From the NCBI RefSeq assembly GCF_026212465.1, contig NC_080055.1, positions 15,478,996 to 15,542,995 on the forward strand: 64,000 bases of DNA. The letters are read 5' to 3'. The position numbers were made by a program, and so were the translations under genes. Shown here piece by piece: positions 23,844-35,148 of this stretch; positions within the stretch are counted from its first letter, which is position 1, and every line of letters starts with the position of its first letter. This DNA comes from Amaranthus tricolor. Taxonomy: Eukaryota; Streptophyta; Magnoliopsida; Caryophyllales; Amaranthaceae. The notes under the pieces are model-generated. The model was not told the origin of the DNA. It searched no databases and was given only the letters and a program-made list of their open reading frames with translations.

Positions 23844-25288
23844 CTAGGCACCACCTTGTCGCATATTTAGCTCCTTCTGATTGAAGACATATTTCAAATT
23901 TTTATGATCAGTGAAGATCTTGCATGGTACTTCATAGAGATAATGTCTCCATAACTTTAGGGCAAAAATTACGGCTGCAAGTTCAATATATTGTACTGGA
24001 TAATTCAACTCGTGTGGCCTTAATTTCCTTGATGCATAGCTACTACTTTGCCTTCTTGCATTAGCACACATCTCGAACCTTCGTTCGATGCATCACAATA
24101 TACCACAAATGCTTTCCCACAGTCGGGCATGGGCAACACAGGTGTAGTCGCAAGTCTCCTCTTAAGCTCTTCTAGTGACTTACTATGTTTCTCGCCCCAT
24201 TGAAATCGAACTCCCTTTTTAAGTAACTCAAACAACAGTCTAGCAATTTTAGAAAAATTTTCCACAAATTTTTTGTAATAGCATGCTAAGCTTAAGAAAC
24301 TTCTTACTTCAGTAACACTCCTTGGATTCGGCCACTCCATCACCACCCTAATCTTTTCAGGGTCAATAGAAATTCCATCTTTCGAAACTATGTGCCCAAA
24401 GAAAGATATCTTTTCTAACCAAAATTCACATTTACTAAACTTGCCATAAAGTTTCTCTTTTCTTAATTTATCCAAAACTATCCTTAAGTGCTTTTCATGT
24501 TGCTCTTCATTCTTTGAATACACCAATGTATCATCAATAAACACAACTACTAACTTATCTAGGTACGGGTTGAAGTATCTTTGCATGAGATCCATGAATG
24601 CTGCTGGAGTATTCGTTAGACCAAATGGCATTACTAGAAACTCATAGTGCCCGTATCTGGTTCTGAATACAATCTTAGGAATATATTCTTCAGCAATCCT
24701 TAATTGATGATAACCAGATCTCAAATCTATCTTCGAAAAGACCCTTGCTCCTCCCAAATGATCAAAAAGGTCGTCTGTCCTTGGCAAAGGATAACGATTC
24801 TTGATGGTAATTTTATTGATCTCTTTATAATCAATGCATAGCCTCATACTCCCATTTTTCCTTTTGGCAAAGAGAACTGGAGCTCCCCATGGCAAAACAC
24901 TAGGTCAAGTGAAACCTTTTTCCAGCAATTCATCTAGCTGCTTCTTTAGCTCATCTAATTCAACTGGAGCAAAGCTGTAAGGAGTTTTCGAAATAGGGGT
25001 GGTATCAGGAATAAGGTCAATATGGAAGTCTACTTCTCTTTTTGGAGGTACACCGGGTAATTCTTCAAGAAACACATCAAAGTATCTTTGAATGATCGGG
25101 ATTTCTTGCAAACTAGGTTTAGGTTTCACTTCCTCGGTAGTAACAAAACATAAGAACCCTTCATCTTCTTGTCTTATCATTTGTAACACTTGAATTGCAG
25201 AAATTGTCTCTATTTGAGATTTTGAATTTTTCCGAATACACTTCATTCCCTCGGAAGTTTCTATTCTAACAACCTTTTGCTTACACAA
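23844..25288 (-). pseudogene. Tekay 2 reverse transcriptase and RNase H
   Basis: 24905-25288 holds the N-terminal linker (FLEELPGVPPKREVDFHIDL). After a stop, 24020-24895 holds the reverse transcriptase with [41 protein letters not shown] and catalytic [11 protein letters not shown]. RNase H ([19 protein letters not shown]) spans the frame change near 24030. The Asp pair of the active site is kept. Confidence 0.88.
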
Positions 25289-25289
25289 A

Positions 25290-26087
25290 ATCTCCGCTGA
25301 ATATCACTCCAACCTATCCATGCCCAAAATGATATCAAAAGTTCCCAAATCAAATTCAATTAAGTCAGCTGGTAAAAGATTCCCATAAATCTCCAGTAGA
25401 AAATTATAAAAGATATGATCACACAGGAAAGGTGTACCATCAGGTAAATGGATACACAATTGGGATTTTTGAGGTTTCAAAGAAATAGATGATATATGGA
25501 GAAAAGCACTAGAAATGAAATACCTAACCCCTCCACAATGAAATAAAACATTTGCTGTTAAATTACCAATAGAAAATTTTTCCAGAAATTATTTTACCTT
25601 CAATTTCAAACTCCTGGTGTAAGCCATCATAATGATCCCCAATCGCATACAGACCTACTAATGCTCTAGGCTCATTCCCCTGATTGCCAAATGCTCTCCT
25701 ACCTGCAGCTTCTTAGGTTGTTTTGCGCTGATTGAACATTTCCCTACAGGTATTAGCCAGATGTCCCTCCTTGTGACACTTGTAACATACAATCTTCCCA
25801 TAATCTTTTCGACCTCAATGATCTTTTACATATAACCTACATTTCCACTGTGTCGGCCTTGCTACAGTTTGAAACGGCTTCTTCCCATCATTCTTGGCCT
25901 TCTTGTATCCACCGCCACCTCTAGTTTCATTCTTTCTTTTATTAAACCCGTCTTCTTTCTCCAAAATACGCTCGTACTCCAAGGCTTGATTGTACAAATC
26001 ATCAAAATCTTGGTATCTAGGAGTGCCTTTTTGGATCCTGAGATTCAGACCCTTAAAAAATCTAATTGCCTTGTGATCGGGACTTTA
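25290..26087 (-). pseudogene. Tekay 2 protease and gag C-terminus
   Basis: The gag tail has DHKAIRFFKGLNLRIQ, DLYNQALEYERIL and a zinc knuckle (CYKCHKEGHLANTC, about 25740-25795). The protease follows with the LGMD motif (about 25310-25335). At the protease active site the usual DSG-type motif reads HCGG (about 25530-25540), so the catalytic Asp is replaced by His. The gag is cut at 26087. Confidence 0.7.
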
Positions 26088-26299
26088 TGTCCTTCAATAG
26101 TAATACCGCAAGTGCACGGCGTAGCGTAGTACATCGGCAAGTAATGGTCGAATCCACAAGGACTGGGGGTTAAATTAATAGTTTCTCGATCGATTAGTGT
26201 GTTCGAAAACGTATAATATGATGTTTGGAGATAGAAATAATTAAAACAAGCAATTAAAGGTACTTAATGAAAATAAAGCATAAAAGTAAATAAGGATAC
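26088..26299 (-). repeat. Athila-like 3' LTR, outer part
   Basis: Starts TGTCCTTC and contains ACCGCAAGTGCACGGCGT and GGTCGAATCCACAAGGACTG, a phrase common near the LTR ends of Athila/Tat elements. It is continued at 35154 after the copia insertion. Confidence 0.65.
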
Positions 26300-27519
26300 T
26301 GTTGGCCTCTTAAGGTTTTGATGATGACTTCACTTTTAAATAAACAAACATATTTTTAAAGATTGTTTTGTAGGTATATATCCGATTTTGTTGAAATCGT
26401 TGATGAAGCCTATGACTTGGCTCGTGGAAGATGTACATGTCTTAATATGTCGAAGATGTTAGATAAGTGTTATAATGTTCAAAGTAGACGTACAGTCTAC
26501 TGTTCCTAAAATGAACATTCTGACTGAAGTTGAAGCTGGAGACAGTACGCTGTTCCTACGTAGCAGGTCTGGAGAATAACATCGATTGGAAAATTGCGAA
26601 TTAATTATTTTCTGTTTTTAAGTTGATGTAATGGTTTAGAATTAATTTAATTGCTTAAATTAATTAGTAAGTTAATTGGCTAATCTATTTTTAGGTTTTC
26701 TAAAAATAGCCCAAGACTTTTTCTTAATTAGATTTAGATCTCCTATTTTTTAGGATCTTATGTTTTAAACTCCTATGCTATTTTTAGCATTAAGGAAACT
26801 GGTTTTTCTTTGAGCAAATAACAGCCGGACACTTTCTTAATTCCAGCACCTTTTGTTTTGAGAACGTGGGGAAGTGGAGGTATGTGTGAGATAGTGAACG
26901 TTATGCTTATGGTAACTGCTGGCTGTTCCCTCTATAAATAGAAGGGACTTTGCTCGAACCAAAATCCATCCAAGAGAATCTAAGAGAAAAAAAGAGTGTC
27001 CATTAAAGGGAGATCATCTTAAGAAAAATATTTTCAGTTTTCCAATGTCAATTAATTTATTATATTTTTCTTAAGTAATTATTTTAATTCTTATTCTCTT
27101 GAGAATTGGCCTTGTAAGGGTTGATGTGTGATTTGTTGTAATTAGACTTGTGGGAAGTCTAAGGGAATTAGAGAAAAGAAACGTGAGAAGAGAAACAGAA
27201 AGAGAGAATAGAGAAAGAGAATTAGGCCTAGAGTAGAAAAGCTTCAAGTGAAGCAAACATTGTTTTGTGTAATTGTAATTAATTGCCTAAACATAGTGAG
27301 AATTTTGAAATCCCGGGGGGTCGTGGTTTTTCCTTCTTATTAGGCCGAGAAGGTTTCCACGTAAAATCTTTTTCTCCTTTTTATTTCTTGCTTCTTAAGT
27401 TTAAGTTTTATTTTGTTTGCTAAAATTCCGCAAGTTAGAGCAAAAACGTAGTACAACTCAATACACAACAATTCACCCCCCCCTCTTGTTGCATTTGATC
27501 ATCTCTTCATATTCCAACA
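26300..27519 (+). repeat. 5' LTR of the copia element
   Basis: TGTTGGCC...ATTCCAACA, 1220 bp, followed after two bases by the primer binding site. The end carries a C8 run (27476-27483) and CTCTTGTTGCATTTGATCAT, also found in the 3' remnant. Two CTGTTCC motifs are exactly 50 bp apart (26500, 26550). Confidence 0.93.
26933..26940 (+). promoter_or_regulatory. TATA box of the copia LTR
   Basis: TATAAATA in the U3 region, immediately after a CTGTTCC copy at 26923-26929; transcription of the element would start a few tens of bases downstream. Confidence 0.65.
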
Positions 27520-27521
27520 AT

Positions 27522-27533
27522 TGGTATCAGAGC
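27522..27533 (+). other. Primer binding site, initiator tRNA-Met
   Basis: TGGTATCAGAGC, complementary to the 3' end of plant initiator Met tRNA, two bases after the LTR end. Confidence 0.95.
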
Positions 27534-27587
27534 CCTGTTCCTCATTTAATCAGGAAACCCTGAGAGCAGTATCCTGTTCCCACAGAG

Positions 27588-29402
27588 ATGTTGAAGATGA
27601 ACGAGCGCATGGAAGAGGGGTACTTCACACAACGGCCACCCATGTTTGATGGGAAATTCTATACTTACTGGAAAAATAGAATGGAAATCTTCATAAAGGC
27701 CGAAAACTATCAAGTTTGGAGAGTCATTGAAATTGGAGACTTTGAGGTGACGACCATCAATTCCAACCATGAAGCTGTTCCAAAACCAATCACTGAATAT
27801 GAAAAAGAAGATTTTCAAAAGATGGAGATGAACGCTCTTGCTATCAAATTGCTTCACTGTGGTCTTGGAACCCATGAACACAATCGTATTATGGGTTGCA
27901 AAACTGCCAAGCAGATTTGGGACCTGCTGGAAGTTACCCATGAAGGTACCAGTGAAGTGAAGCGCTCCAAGATTGATCTACTGATGTCAAAATATGAAAG
28001 GTTCGTTATGGAACCTAGGGAGAACATTCAAGAGATGTTCACTAGGTTCACAAATATCACAAACGAATTAGTCTCTCTTGGTAAGATCATTCCCGTTGAT
28101 GAACAAGTTAGGAAAATATTGAGAAGTCTTCCACAAGATGAACGCTGGAGAGCTAAGGTCACAGCCATTCAGGAATCGAAAGATTTCACCAAGTTCAATT
28201 TGGAAGAGTTGGCTGGTTCCCTCATGACTCATGAATTGCATTTGGGAACAGCTGACAGTTCCCGTAATAAAGGACTGGCTCTGGCAGCAGATGATAGTGA
28301 AGAATCAGAAGCTGGGGAAGAGGAAGCTGCTATGTTGGCACGTAAATTCAAAAAATTCTTCAGGAACAGCAGATATGGAAATCAAAGGAATAATAAAGAA
28401 AAAGGAACTGCTAACATGAAGAAAAATTTTGAATGCCACAAATGTAAAAGTACTGACCACTTCATCAAAGATTGCCCTCTATGGAAGAATGAGAAGGGCG
28501 AGGGAAAGACAAGAGAAGCTGGAAGGATGCCTAAACAAGGAAACTTCAGAACTGATTTTCGAAAAGCTATGATCGCAGCTTGGGGTGATAGTGAAAGCGA
28601 AGCTGAAACTGAAGCGCCAATAGAGGAAGAAACCGCAAATCTGTGTCTCATGGCATCTCATGAAGAGTCTAAGGAAAAAGAGGTAATATCTTCTAGTCCA
28701 TCTCCTAAACAACTGTCTAATTTAAGTAAGAATAAATTAATCAAATTGCTGTTAGAGACACAAGAAAAGTTGAATGAAAAAACAGCTAAGTGTCTCCAAA
28801 TTGAGAAAGACCTTAACTTAAGTAAAGATCATATCTCATACCTAAATTCCTTTAGGATCGATGTGCAAAGTAGATTTTTTGATTTGTTAGATAAGAATAT
28901 CATTTTAAAAGAACAATTGGAGAAATTAAAGCAGGATTTCATTATTCTTAACATTGAATTAAATTAAAACCAATTGCTAGGATTAAAATTGGTTGAAAAT
29001 GATAAAACCACACATGTGTTTAGCACGGAATTTCAAGAAATAAAATTAAAATTAGAATCATATGAAAAAGAAAATAAGTTTCTAAAAGATCAAATTAACT
29101 TAAGAGGAAAAAAGAAAATCAATGAAACTCCCAAATGGATTCTAAATGCTAAAACCAAGAGTAAAGAAGGTCTAGGTTATGTTAAGCATGAAAAAAGAAA
29201 AAAACTCTATGTAGATCTCCCTAGTAGCAAAATCTGTTCCTTTTGTGGTAAAAATGGACACCTAAAATATCAATGTGTAAAAAGGGAACAGCACACTAAA
29301 GCAAATGAAACTTATGTCGAATGCATATGGATTGAGAAACATGATTCAAATTTAATCGACAGGGAACCCAAGGCTGACTGGGTTCCTAAAACTAACCATT
29401 AG
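27588..29402 (+). pseudogene. Copia gag polyprotein region
   Basis: The frame from ATG 27588 holds the copia gag (RPPMFDGKFYTYWKNRMEIF near the start, then IKLLHCGLGTHEHNRI, KQIWDLLEVTHEGTSEVKRSKIDLLM, MFTRFTNITNEL). A CCHC knuckle (CHKCKSTDHFIKDC) lies at about residues 283-296, followed by an acidic stretch and a coiled-coil-like region. A stop near 28965 is followed in the same frame by coiled coil and a second knuckle (CSFCGKNGHLKYQC, 29237-29278), then a stop at 29400 before the protease. A gag-pol stop may be natural in this clade; the 28965 stop is more likely damage. Confidence 0.88.
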
Positions 29403-29420
29403 TTTTCTTTACAAGCTCAA

Positions 29421-29720
29421 GTGAGGGGGAACAACTCATGGTATCTCGACAGTGGGTGTTCCAAGCACATGACGGGTGATAAATCAAGATTTCTCTCACT
29501 TGAAGCGTATGATGGGGGAACTGTAACCTTCGGTGATAATATGAAGGGTGAAATAATCGCCAAAGGAAAAGTTGGAAGATCAAGCTCCCATGCCATTGAT
29601 AATGTATTTTTAGTCGAGAATCTAAAACACAATCTTTTAAGTATTTCTCAATTTTGTGACAAAGGTAACTCTGTTAAGTTTACTTCTGAACGATGTATAA
29701 TTTCTAGGAACAACACATGA
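29421..29720 (+). pseudogene. Copia protease
   Basis: NSWYLDSGCSKHMTGDKSRF is the catalytic motif (DSG with the downstream HMTG) of copia aspartic proteases, followed by VFLVENLKHNLLSISQFCDKG. It is in frame with gag across the 29400 stop and ends with a TGA at 29718. Confidence 0.88.
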
Positions 29721-31021
29721 GACCCTGTACTAGAGGGAATCAGAAAAGGGAACACCTATGTGACCTGGACACTGTTCCCAGAAACAGTCTAACGTGTTTA
29801 AGCGTTATAGAAGAAGACCCACTTCTTTGGCACAAGCGTCTAGGTCATGCTAGCTATTCATTGATTAACACCTTAAGATCAAAAGACCTAGTAAGAGGAT
29901 TACCAGCAATAAAATTCCTCAAAAATGAAATTTGTGATCCTTGTGCTAAAGGAAAACAAGTGCGGTCATCCTTTAAATCAAAGTTTCTGGTGACTACCTG
30001 TAGACCATAAGAATTAATTCATATGGATCTATGTGGACCTATGAGAATACAAAGTCGTAGTGGCAAAAGATATGTGTTTGTCATAGTTGATGATTTTAGT
30101 AAATTTACTTGGACCTTATTTTTAGCAAGCAAAGATGAAGCTTTCGATGAGTTTGTATCTTTTGCAAATAAAATACAAAAATCTACCAATAATTCAATTG
30201 TTCACATTAGATCGGATCATGGCAAAGAATTTGAAAACTCAAACTTCATGAAATATTGTGATGAACATGGTATAAATCATAATTTTTCCGCTCCTAGAAC
30301 ACCACAACAAAATGGAGTGGTGGAAAGGAAGAATAGAACCTTAGAAGAAATGGCTAGGACCATGTTGATTGCTAGTGGTCTACCTAGGAATTTTTGGGCC
30401 GAGGCCGTCAATACTGCATGCTATATTTTGAATCGTGTGTTAATAAGACCAATCACTTCTAAGACACCCTATGAATTACTCAAAGGTGTTAAACCAAATA
30501 TTTCCTATTTTCGTGTGTTTGGATGCAAATGTTTTGTTCATGTGAATGGTAAACGAAATATAGGTAAGTTTGATGAAAGAAGTGATGAAGCAGTATTCCT
30601 CGGTTATTCATCACATAGCAAAGCTTACAGAGTTTATAATAAGAGAACAATGTGCGTAGAGGAATCTATTCACATAATTTTTGATGAAACTAACTTTTCA
30701 ACAAGTGAACAGGAAACAAATAATATTAAAATAGGTCTTGCAAATTTAGAAGATGATGATGAAGGAGTTAAAATGCAAGATCCAGGAACAGCAGGTGAAC
30801 AGCCAATACAAGAAGAGGCAGGGGAAACTGACCAAATCCAGGAACTGCCAGCTCAACAGGACCAGCAGATTGTTCCCAATCCAGCTGTTCCCACAGATGA
30901 CCAAGATGATCCAGTAGCTGAACAAAATGCAAATCAAGATGCTGAATCAGAACATGCTATTGTTCCCTCCAGAGAATTTGTGCCTAAACCTTGGAAATAC
31001 CAAAGTTATCATCCCAACTGA
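29717..31021 (+). pseudogene. Copia integrase
   Basis: The GAG_pre-integrase zinc finger (LWHKRLGHAS...CDPCAKGKQ, 29819-29964) is interrupted after the KFLVTTC motif by a stop at 30009. The integrase core continues in the same frame: MDLCGP (first Asp), IRSDHGKEF (second Asp), PQQNGVVERKNRTLEE (Glu), AVNTACYILNRVLIRP, FGCKCFVHV and FLGYS. A frameshift relative to the protease lies between 29718 and about 29800, and a stop at 31019 with a frame change separates it from the reverse transcriptase. All three catalytic residues are present. Confidence 0.9.
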
Positions 31022-32586
31022 GAAACTTTTGTGCACACTTTGCGTTCCTATCATCACTTGAACCCAAAAATCACGAAGAAGCTCTAAAGGATTCCGAATG
31101 GATAATAGCCATGCAAGATGAATTAAATGAATTTGAAAGAAATAAGGTATGGCACTTGGAACCCAAACCAAAACACAAGAAGGTAATTGGTCTGAAATGG
31201 GTATTTCGGAATAAGCTAGATGAGCATGGAATAATTGTAAGAAACAAAGCAAGACTCGTGGTCAAAGGGTACAATCAACAAGAAGGTATTGATTATACCG
31301 AGATATTTCCTCCAGTAGCAAGGTTAGAGGCCATTAGAATTTTAATTTCTTTTGCTGCATTTATGAATTTTAAACTATATCAAATGGATGTGAAATGTGC
31401 TTTCTTAAATGGATTTCTTGATGAAGAAGTGTTTGTTGAACAACCTCCAGGTTTTGAGAATACCTCTTGTCCTGATCATGTCTATAAGCTTGATAAAGCT
31501 CTATATGGCTTAAAGCAAGCTCCTAGGCAATGGTATGAAAGACTGTCAAAGTTTTTGATACAAAATAACTTTGTTAGAGGAAAAATCGACAAAACCTTGT
31601 TCTTTAAGAATAAAGGTTCTCATATTTTGGTTGTTCAAATTTATGTTGATGATATTATTTTTGGTGCTACTAATGATTTATTATGTAAGGAATTTGCTAA
31701 CCTAATGGGCACAGAATTTGAAATGAGCATGATGGGAGAATTAAATTTCTTTCTTGGTTTGCAAATTAAACAAACTGAAAATGGTATTTTTATTCATCAA
31801 CAAAAATACATAAAAGAACTTCTTAAGAAGTATGGGCTAAACAATGCTAAAACCAACCATACACCCATGGCTACAAATGTTAGATTAGATGAAGACCTAA
31901 AAGGAACTAACGTAGATCAAACAATGTATCGAGGCATGATAGGTTCCTTATTATATCTAACTGCTAGTAGACCTGATATTGCTTTTAGTGTTGATTTATG
32001 TGCTAGATTTCAATCAAATCCTAAAGAATCACATCTCACGGCAGTCAAACGAATTTTAAGATATTTGAAGGGAACAGACGACTTGTCCTTATTTTATCCT
32101 AAAAGTGATGTTTATGATTTAAAAGGTTTTAGTGATGCAGATTATGCAGGTGATCTAGTTAATAGAAACAGCACGTCAGGTATGGTACAATTTCTTGGCT
32201 CTTGTTTAGTTTCATGGAGTTCCAAGAAACAAAACACGGTTGCATTATCCATAGCCGAAGCTGAATACGTGGCAGCAGCAGCTTGCTGTTCCCAAATGCT
32301 TTGGATAAAACAGCAACTAAGAGATTTTGGTATTAAATTTGAATGTGTTCCTATTTATTGTGATAATACCAGTGCCATATGTATATCTAAAGATCCAGTG
32401 CATCACTCACGAGCTAAACATATACATATTAGACATCATTTCCTTAAGGATAACGTAGAACACAAAAATATTGTATTAAAGCATGTCAATACTAATGAAC
32501 AAGTTGCAGACATTCTGACCAAACCACTTCCAAGAGAACAATATGAAAAGATGAGATTGGAACTTAGTATGATCAAGCTCCACTAA
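30991..32586 (+). CDS. Copia reverse transcriptase and RNase H
   Basis: A 531-codon open frame: [76 protein letters not shown] and catalytic [11 protein letters not shown] (about 31640-31670). The linker has [19 protein letters not shown]. RNase H has [46 protein letters not shown] and ends [13 protein letters not shown]. Residue motifs are complete and the frame unbroken, so this part is recent or selected, but it lacks its own start since it is normally made as part of gag-pol. Confidence 0.95.
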   Translation: MEIPKLSSQLRNFCAHFAFLSSLEPKNHEEALKDSEWIIAMQDELNEFERNKVWHLEPKPKHKKVIGLKWVFRNKLDEHGIIVRNKARLVVKGYNQQEGIDYTEIFPPVARLEAIRILISFAAFMNFKLYQMDVKCAFLNGFLDEEVFVEQPPGFENTSCPDHVYKLDKALYGLKQAPRQWYERLSKFLIQNNFVRGKIDKTLFFKNKGSHILVVQIYVDDIIFGATNDLLCKEFANLMGTEFEMSMMGELNFFLGLQIKQTENGIFIHQQKYIKELLKKYGLNNAKTNHTPMATNVRLDEDLKGTNVDQTMYRGMIGSLLYLTASRPDIAFSVDLCARFQSNPKESHLTAVKRILRYLKGTDDLSLFYPKSDVYDLKGFSDADYAGDLVNRNSTSGMVQFLGSCLVSWSSKKQNTVALSIAEAEYVAAAACCSQMLWIKQQLRDFGIKFECVPIYCDNTSAICISKDPVHHSRAKHIHIRHHFLKDNVEHKNIVLKHVNTNEQVADILTKPLPREQYEKMRLELSMIKLH

Positions 32587-33107
32587 AGTTGGTTGCATAA
32601 AATTTCCAATGAAGCATCATGAAAAAAGAGGTTCAAGAATCAACCTCAAAATTTTGATTGAAAATCAATTATTGCATGGATCAGGTAAACACGTAATGAA
32701 GTTTGTACTATGAATATTTTCTTGTTTGCATGTTGTTAGTTTGATCAGACCACAGCAATATGTTCGTTATTTTCTTTATAATTTTTTTATTTAATAATTC
32801 ATCATTTTTCTATTTTGTTTTCATATTTTATTTTAATATTCATATTTCATAATTTATTCATATTTCACATTTTTTTTGTACGGCCAACTTAAATTAAAAA
32901 TAATGGGAAACGGTTTTCAATCCCATCTCTTCAAAATCTTTCCATATCAAACGCTATGATTAGAGCATTAAAGGGATTGGACTTAAGGAAACCGTCATTT
33001 CATCACATTATTAAACCCTTCTCTTACTTCACACTTCACACGCCTTCTCAATTCCTCTTCAAGAAACCGTCCTCCTCCCTATCTCTCAATCTATTCAACA
33101 CTTCAAA
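32587..33107. other. Spacer between pol and ORF3 of the copia element
   Basis: AT-rich, no gene seen. A possible promoter or intron for the downstream ORF could lie here, but no clear signal was recognised. Confidence 0.4.
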
Positions 33108-34787
33108 ATGAAAACCCCAAGTTCCTCAAAGAAAACCCCTAAATCCCGTAAACAATCACAGCCAAAACCTCTGAGAGTGGTTCATCCTCCACCATTACTG
33201 GATGCTGCACCACTCACCACCAAAGAAACCACAAATACATCACCCAAACAATCTATTGAACCTACTGGTACAAAACGCAAGATCTCATCACCAAAAGGTG
33301 GATCATCTTCCAAAGTAGTCAAACGTTCGAAGCTTGCTGATCCTAATAGTGCTGAAGAAGTTGCAAAAGAAATGTCTGTAGGATTTGGGTTAGACAAGTA
33401 CTGGTATGATTCTACTTATTTTCCTAAATTGCATGACATTTTACAAAATCAAGAATGGGAGATTTTGATGACAAATTTTAGTTGCAATTCCATTTTCCCA
33501 AATCTTATGCGAGAATTCATTTCAAATTTCTCAAATGATTGTGGGACGTGTTCTAGTAGTGTCAAGAACATCAAAATAGAATTTAACAGTGCATTGTTGG
33601 GGGAATGGTTTAGTGTTCCTAATGTTGGTTTTGATACATATTGCGTTGGTACAAAAATAGTTTTTTCTGGAATTAATGAAAAGACAATTTTTAAATTTTT
33701 GGGGGTTGAACAAAAGAAAGGGAAGATCAGTCATAATATTCTTTCTCCATTGCATAAATTACTGTATAATGTTGCACGTAGATTTATTTTGCCCCGAAAC
33801 TCTAAAAGGAGTAAAGTAAGTTTACGTGATGCAACCTTAATTTATTGCATGGATAATCACATAAAGATAAATTTTCCGTCATTGATGATATCGCATTTGT
33901 CTGATTGTATTGAGAAGAAAAATTTTGTTGGTTATGGGGGGCTGTTGACTTGGATTTTCAGAAAGTTTGGTGTTCCATTGGAAGGGTTGGAGTTCCCAAT
34001 GGGACCCAACATGAAAATAGGTGCGAAATGTTTGCAAAATTTGCACCTCAAATTAAATGATGAAGGAATGTTAATACATGAATCAGAGGAGGTTATTGAA
34101 GTAGAATCTGATGAGGAAGAGATTGAAAAAGAAGAAGAAAAATTGAGGGAGAGAGATCAGGAAGAAAAAGAGGAAAAGGAGCAAGAGCCTGTTCCCACTG
34201 ACCATATTGAAACAGAAGAAAAAGGGGAACAGGATGGAGAAGCTAGTAAGGGGGAAGCAGAACAGGAGGGAGCCTTAGAAGAAAAGGCTCATCACAATCT
34301 CTGTGATGATACAAGTGATGAAGAGATTGTGATAGCTCTGAGGAAAAAGGCTAAATTCATTAAGAGGAAGAGTAGGAGGTTAGCTTCAAAACACAAGGCT
34401 ACAATGGTTGATGATGCTACATTTGACACCATGCCTGAACCTATATCAAGTGAACCTCCCTCTCCCAAGCCAACCACATCATCACCACATCACAATCCAT
34501 CACCACCTCCATCACCAATACAGTCTACACCACCACCTTTTCAGTCACACACTTCACCTGATGTTGGTTGTACTAACTATGATTCTGTTCCTGCAGCTTC
34601 TTTAGACTCTGTCCTCTCTAAGCTAAATGACCTCCAGTCTCACTTCCTTGCATTTCAAGACGAAACTCGTGTCTCCCTTGCTTCAATTGTTGATCAGCTT
34701 AACCAGATGGAGAGCCGTCTTGGTGCCAAGTTGGACACAGTAGAAGTACAGACTGAGTTCGTTGATGAAGAAGAGATTGCTCCCTGA
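33108..34787 (+). CDS. SIRE-type third ORF (env-like position), unbroken
   Basis: A 559-codon frame between pol and the 3' LTR, the place of the so-called env-like ORF of SIRE/Maximus elements. The N-terminus is basic and Ser/Lys-rich (residues 1-75). Residues 85-310 form a globular part (YWYDSTYFPKLHDIL, EFNSALLGEWFSVPNVGFD, GLLTWIFRKFGVPLEGLEF) resembling the putative plant transposon protein family. Residues 325-395 are very acidic, about 448-485 Pro/Ser/His-rich and about 496-540 likely coiled coil. I see no signal peptide or clear membrane helix, so an envelope role is not supported by sequence. The ATG follows an AT-rich spacer. Unlike gag-pol it has no stop or frameshift. Function unknown. 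Confidence 0.8.
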   Translation: MKTPSSSKKTPKSRKQSQPKPLRVVHPPPLLDAAPLTTKETTNTSPKQSIEPTGTKRKISSPKGGSSSKVVKRSKLADPNSAEEVAKEMSVGFGLDKYWYDSTYFPKLHDILQNQEWEILMTNFSCNSIFPNLMREFISNFSNDCGTCSSSVKNIKIEFNSALLGEWFSVPNVGFDTYCVGTKIVFSGINEKTIFKFLGVEQKKGKISHNILSPLHKLLYNVARRFILPRNSKRSKVSLRDATLIYCMDNHIKINFPSLMISHLSDCIEKKNFVGYGGLLTWIFRKFGVPLEGLEFPMGPNMKIGAKCLQNLHLKLNDEGMLIHESEEVIEVESDEEEIEKEEEKLRERDQEEKEEKEQEPVPTDHIETEEKGEQDGEASKGEAEQEGALEEKAHHNLCDDTSDEEIVIALRKKAKFIKRKSRRLASKHKATMVDDATFDTMPEPISSEPPSPKPTTSSPHHNPSPPPSPIQSTPPPFQSHTSPDVGCTNYDSVPAASLDSVLSKLNDLQSHFLAFQDETRVSLASIVDQLNQMESRLGAKLDTVEVQTEFVDEEEIAP

Positions 34788-35069
34788 TCCCTCTTCCCAT
34801 ATGTTTTTTATGATTTGTTGGCTGTAATATTAATCAAACAACTTCACCTTTTACTTTGTACCATCTAGGGTACATTGTTGTTGTAATGTTGAACAATTGC
34901 TACTTTTCTTTCTTTGCTTTTATTAATGGTCTGTGACAACTAACTATATGCAGGTTTGATTTTTATTCATGGCACTTACTCTTATTATTGTTTCTTGCTT
35001 TCATCACTGACAAATCTATATGGTTTGTGCTGAGGTTTGATAACCCCTAATTCTTTTTGATTGATGACA

Positions 35070-35083
35070 AAAGGGGGAAGATT
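35070..35083 (+). other. Polypurine tract of the copia element
   Basis: AAAGGGGGAAGA just before the 3' LTR position, the usual plus-strand priming tract. Confidence 0.75.
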
Positions 35084-35088
35084 ATGCA

Positions 35089-35148
35089 CAATTCACCCCC
35101 CCCCCCCCCCCCTCTTGTTGCATTTGATCATCTCTTCATATTCCAACA
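35089..35148 (+). repeat. 3' LTR remnant of the copia element, with C17 run
   Basis: Only the last 60 bp of the LTR remain (CAATTCACC...CTCTTGTTGCATTTG...CCAACA), attached 5 bp after the purine tract. The C run is 17 (35096-35112) against 8 in the 5' LTR. Confidence 0.85.

Larger units (their letters stand above)
22300..26087 (-). mobile_element. Tekay-like gypsy element 2, truncated in gag
   Basis: Minus-strand gypsy internal region in the order gag tail, protease, RT, RNase H, integrase, chromodomain. It is more decayed than Tekay 1, with frequent stops and frameshifts. Its upstream end is cut at 26087 by the Athila-like LTR; the missing gag start and 5' LTR were not found elsewhere in the window. 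The purine tract and 3' LTR are at the left. Confidence 0.85.
26300..35148 (+). mobile_element. Ty1/copia element of SIRE/Maximus type
   Basis: 5' LTR 26300-27519, tRNA-Met(i) primer site, gag, PR, IN, RT-RNase H in copia order, an additional long ORF, a purine tract, and a 3' LTR reduced to about 60 bp. The long gag with two zinc knuckles and the extra ORF between RNase H and the 3' LTR fit the SIRE/Maximus clade. Flanks GATAC (26295-26299) and GATAG (35149-35153) look like a 5-bp target duplication with one change. Stops in gag-pol and frameshifts in pol inactivate it. CTGTTCC/GGAACAG recurs 18 times through the element. Confidence 0.93.
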
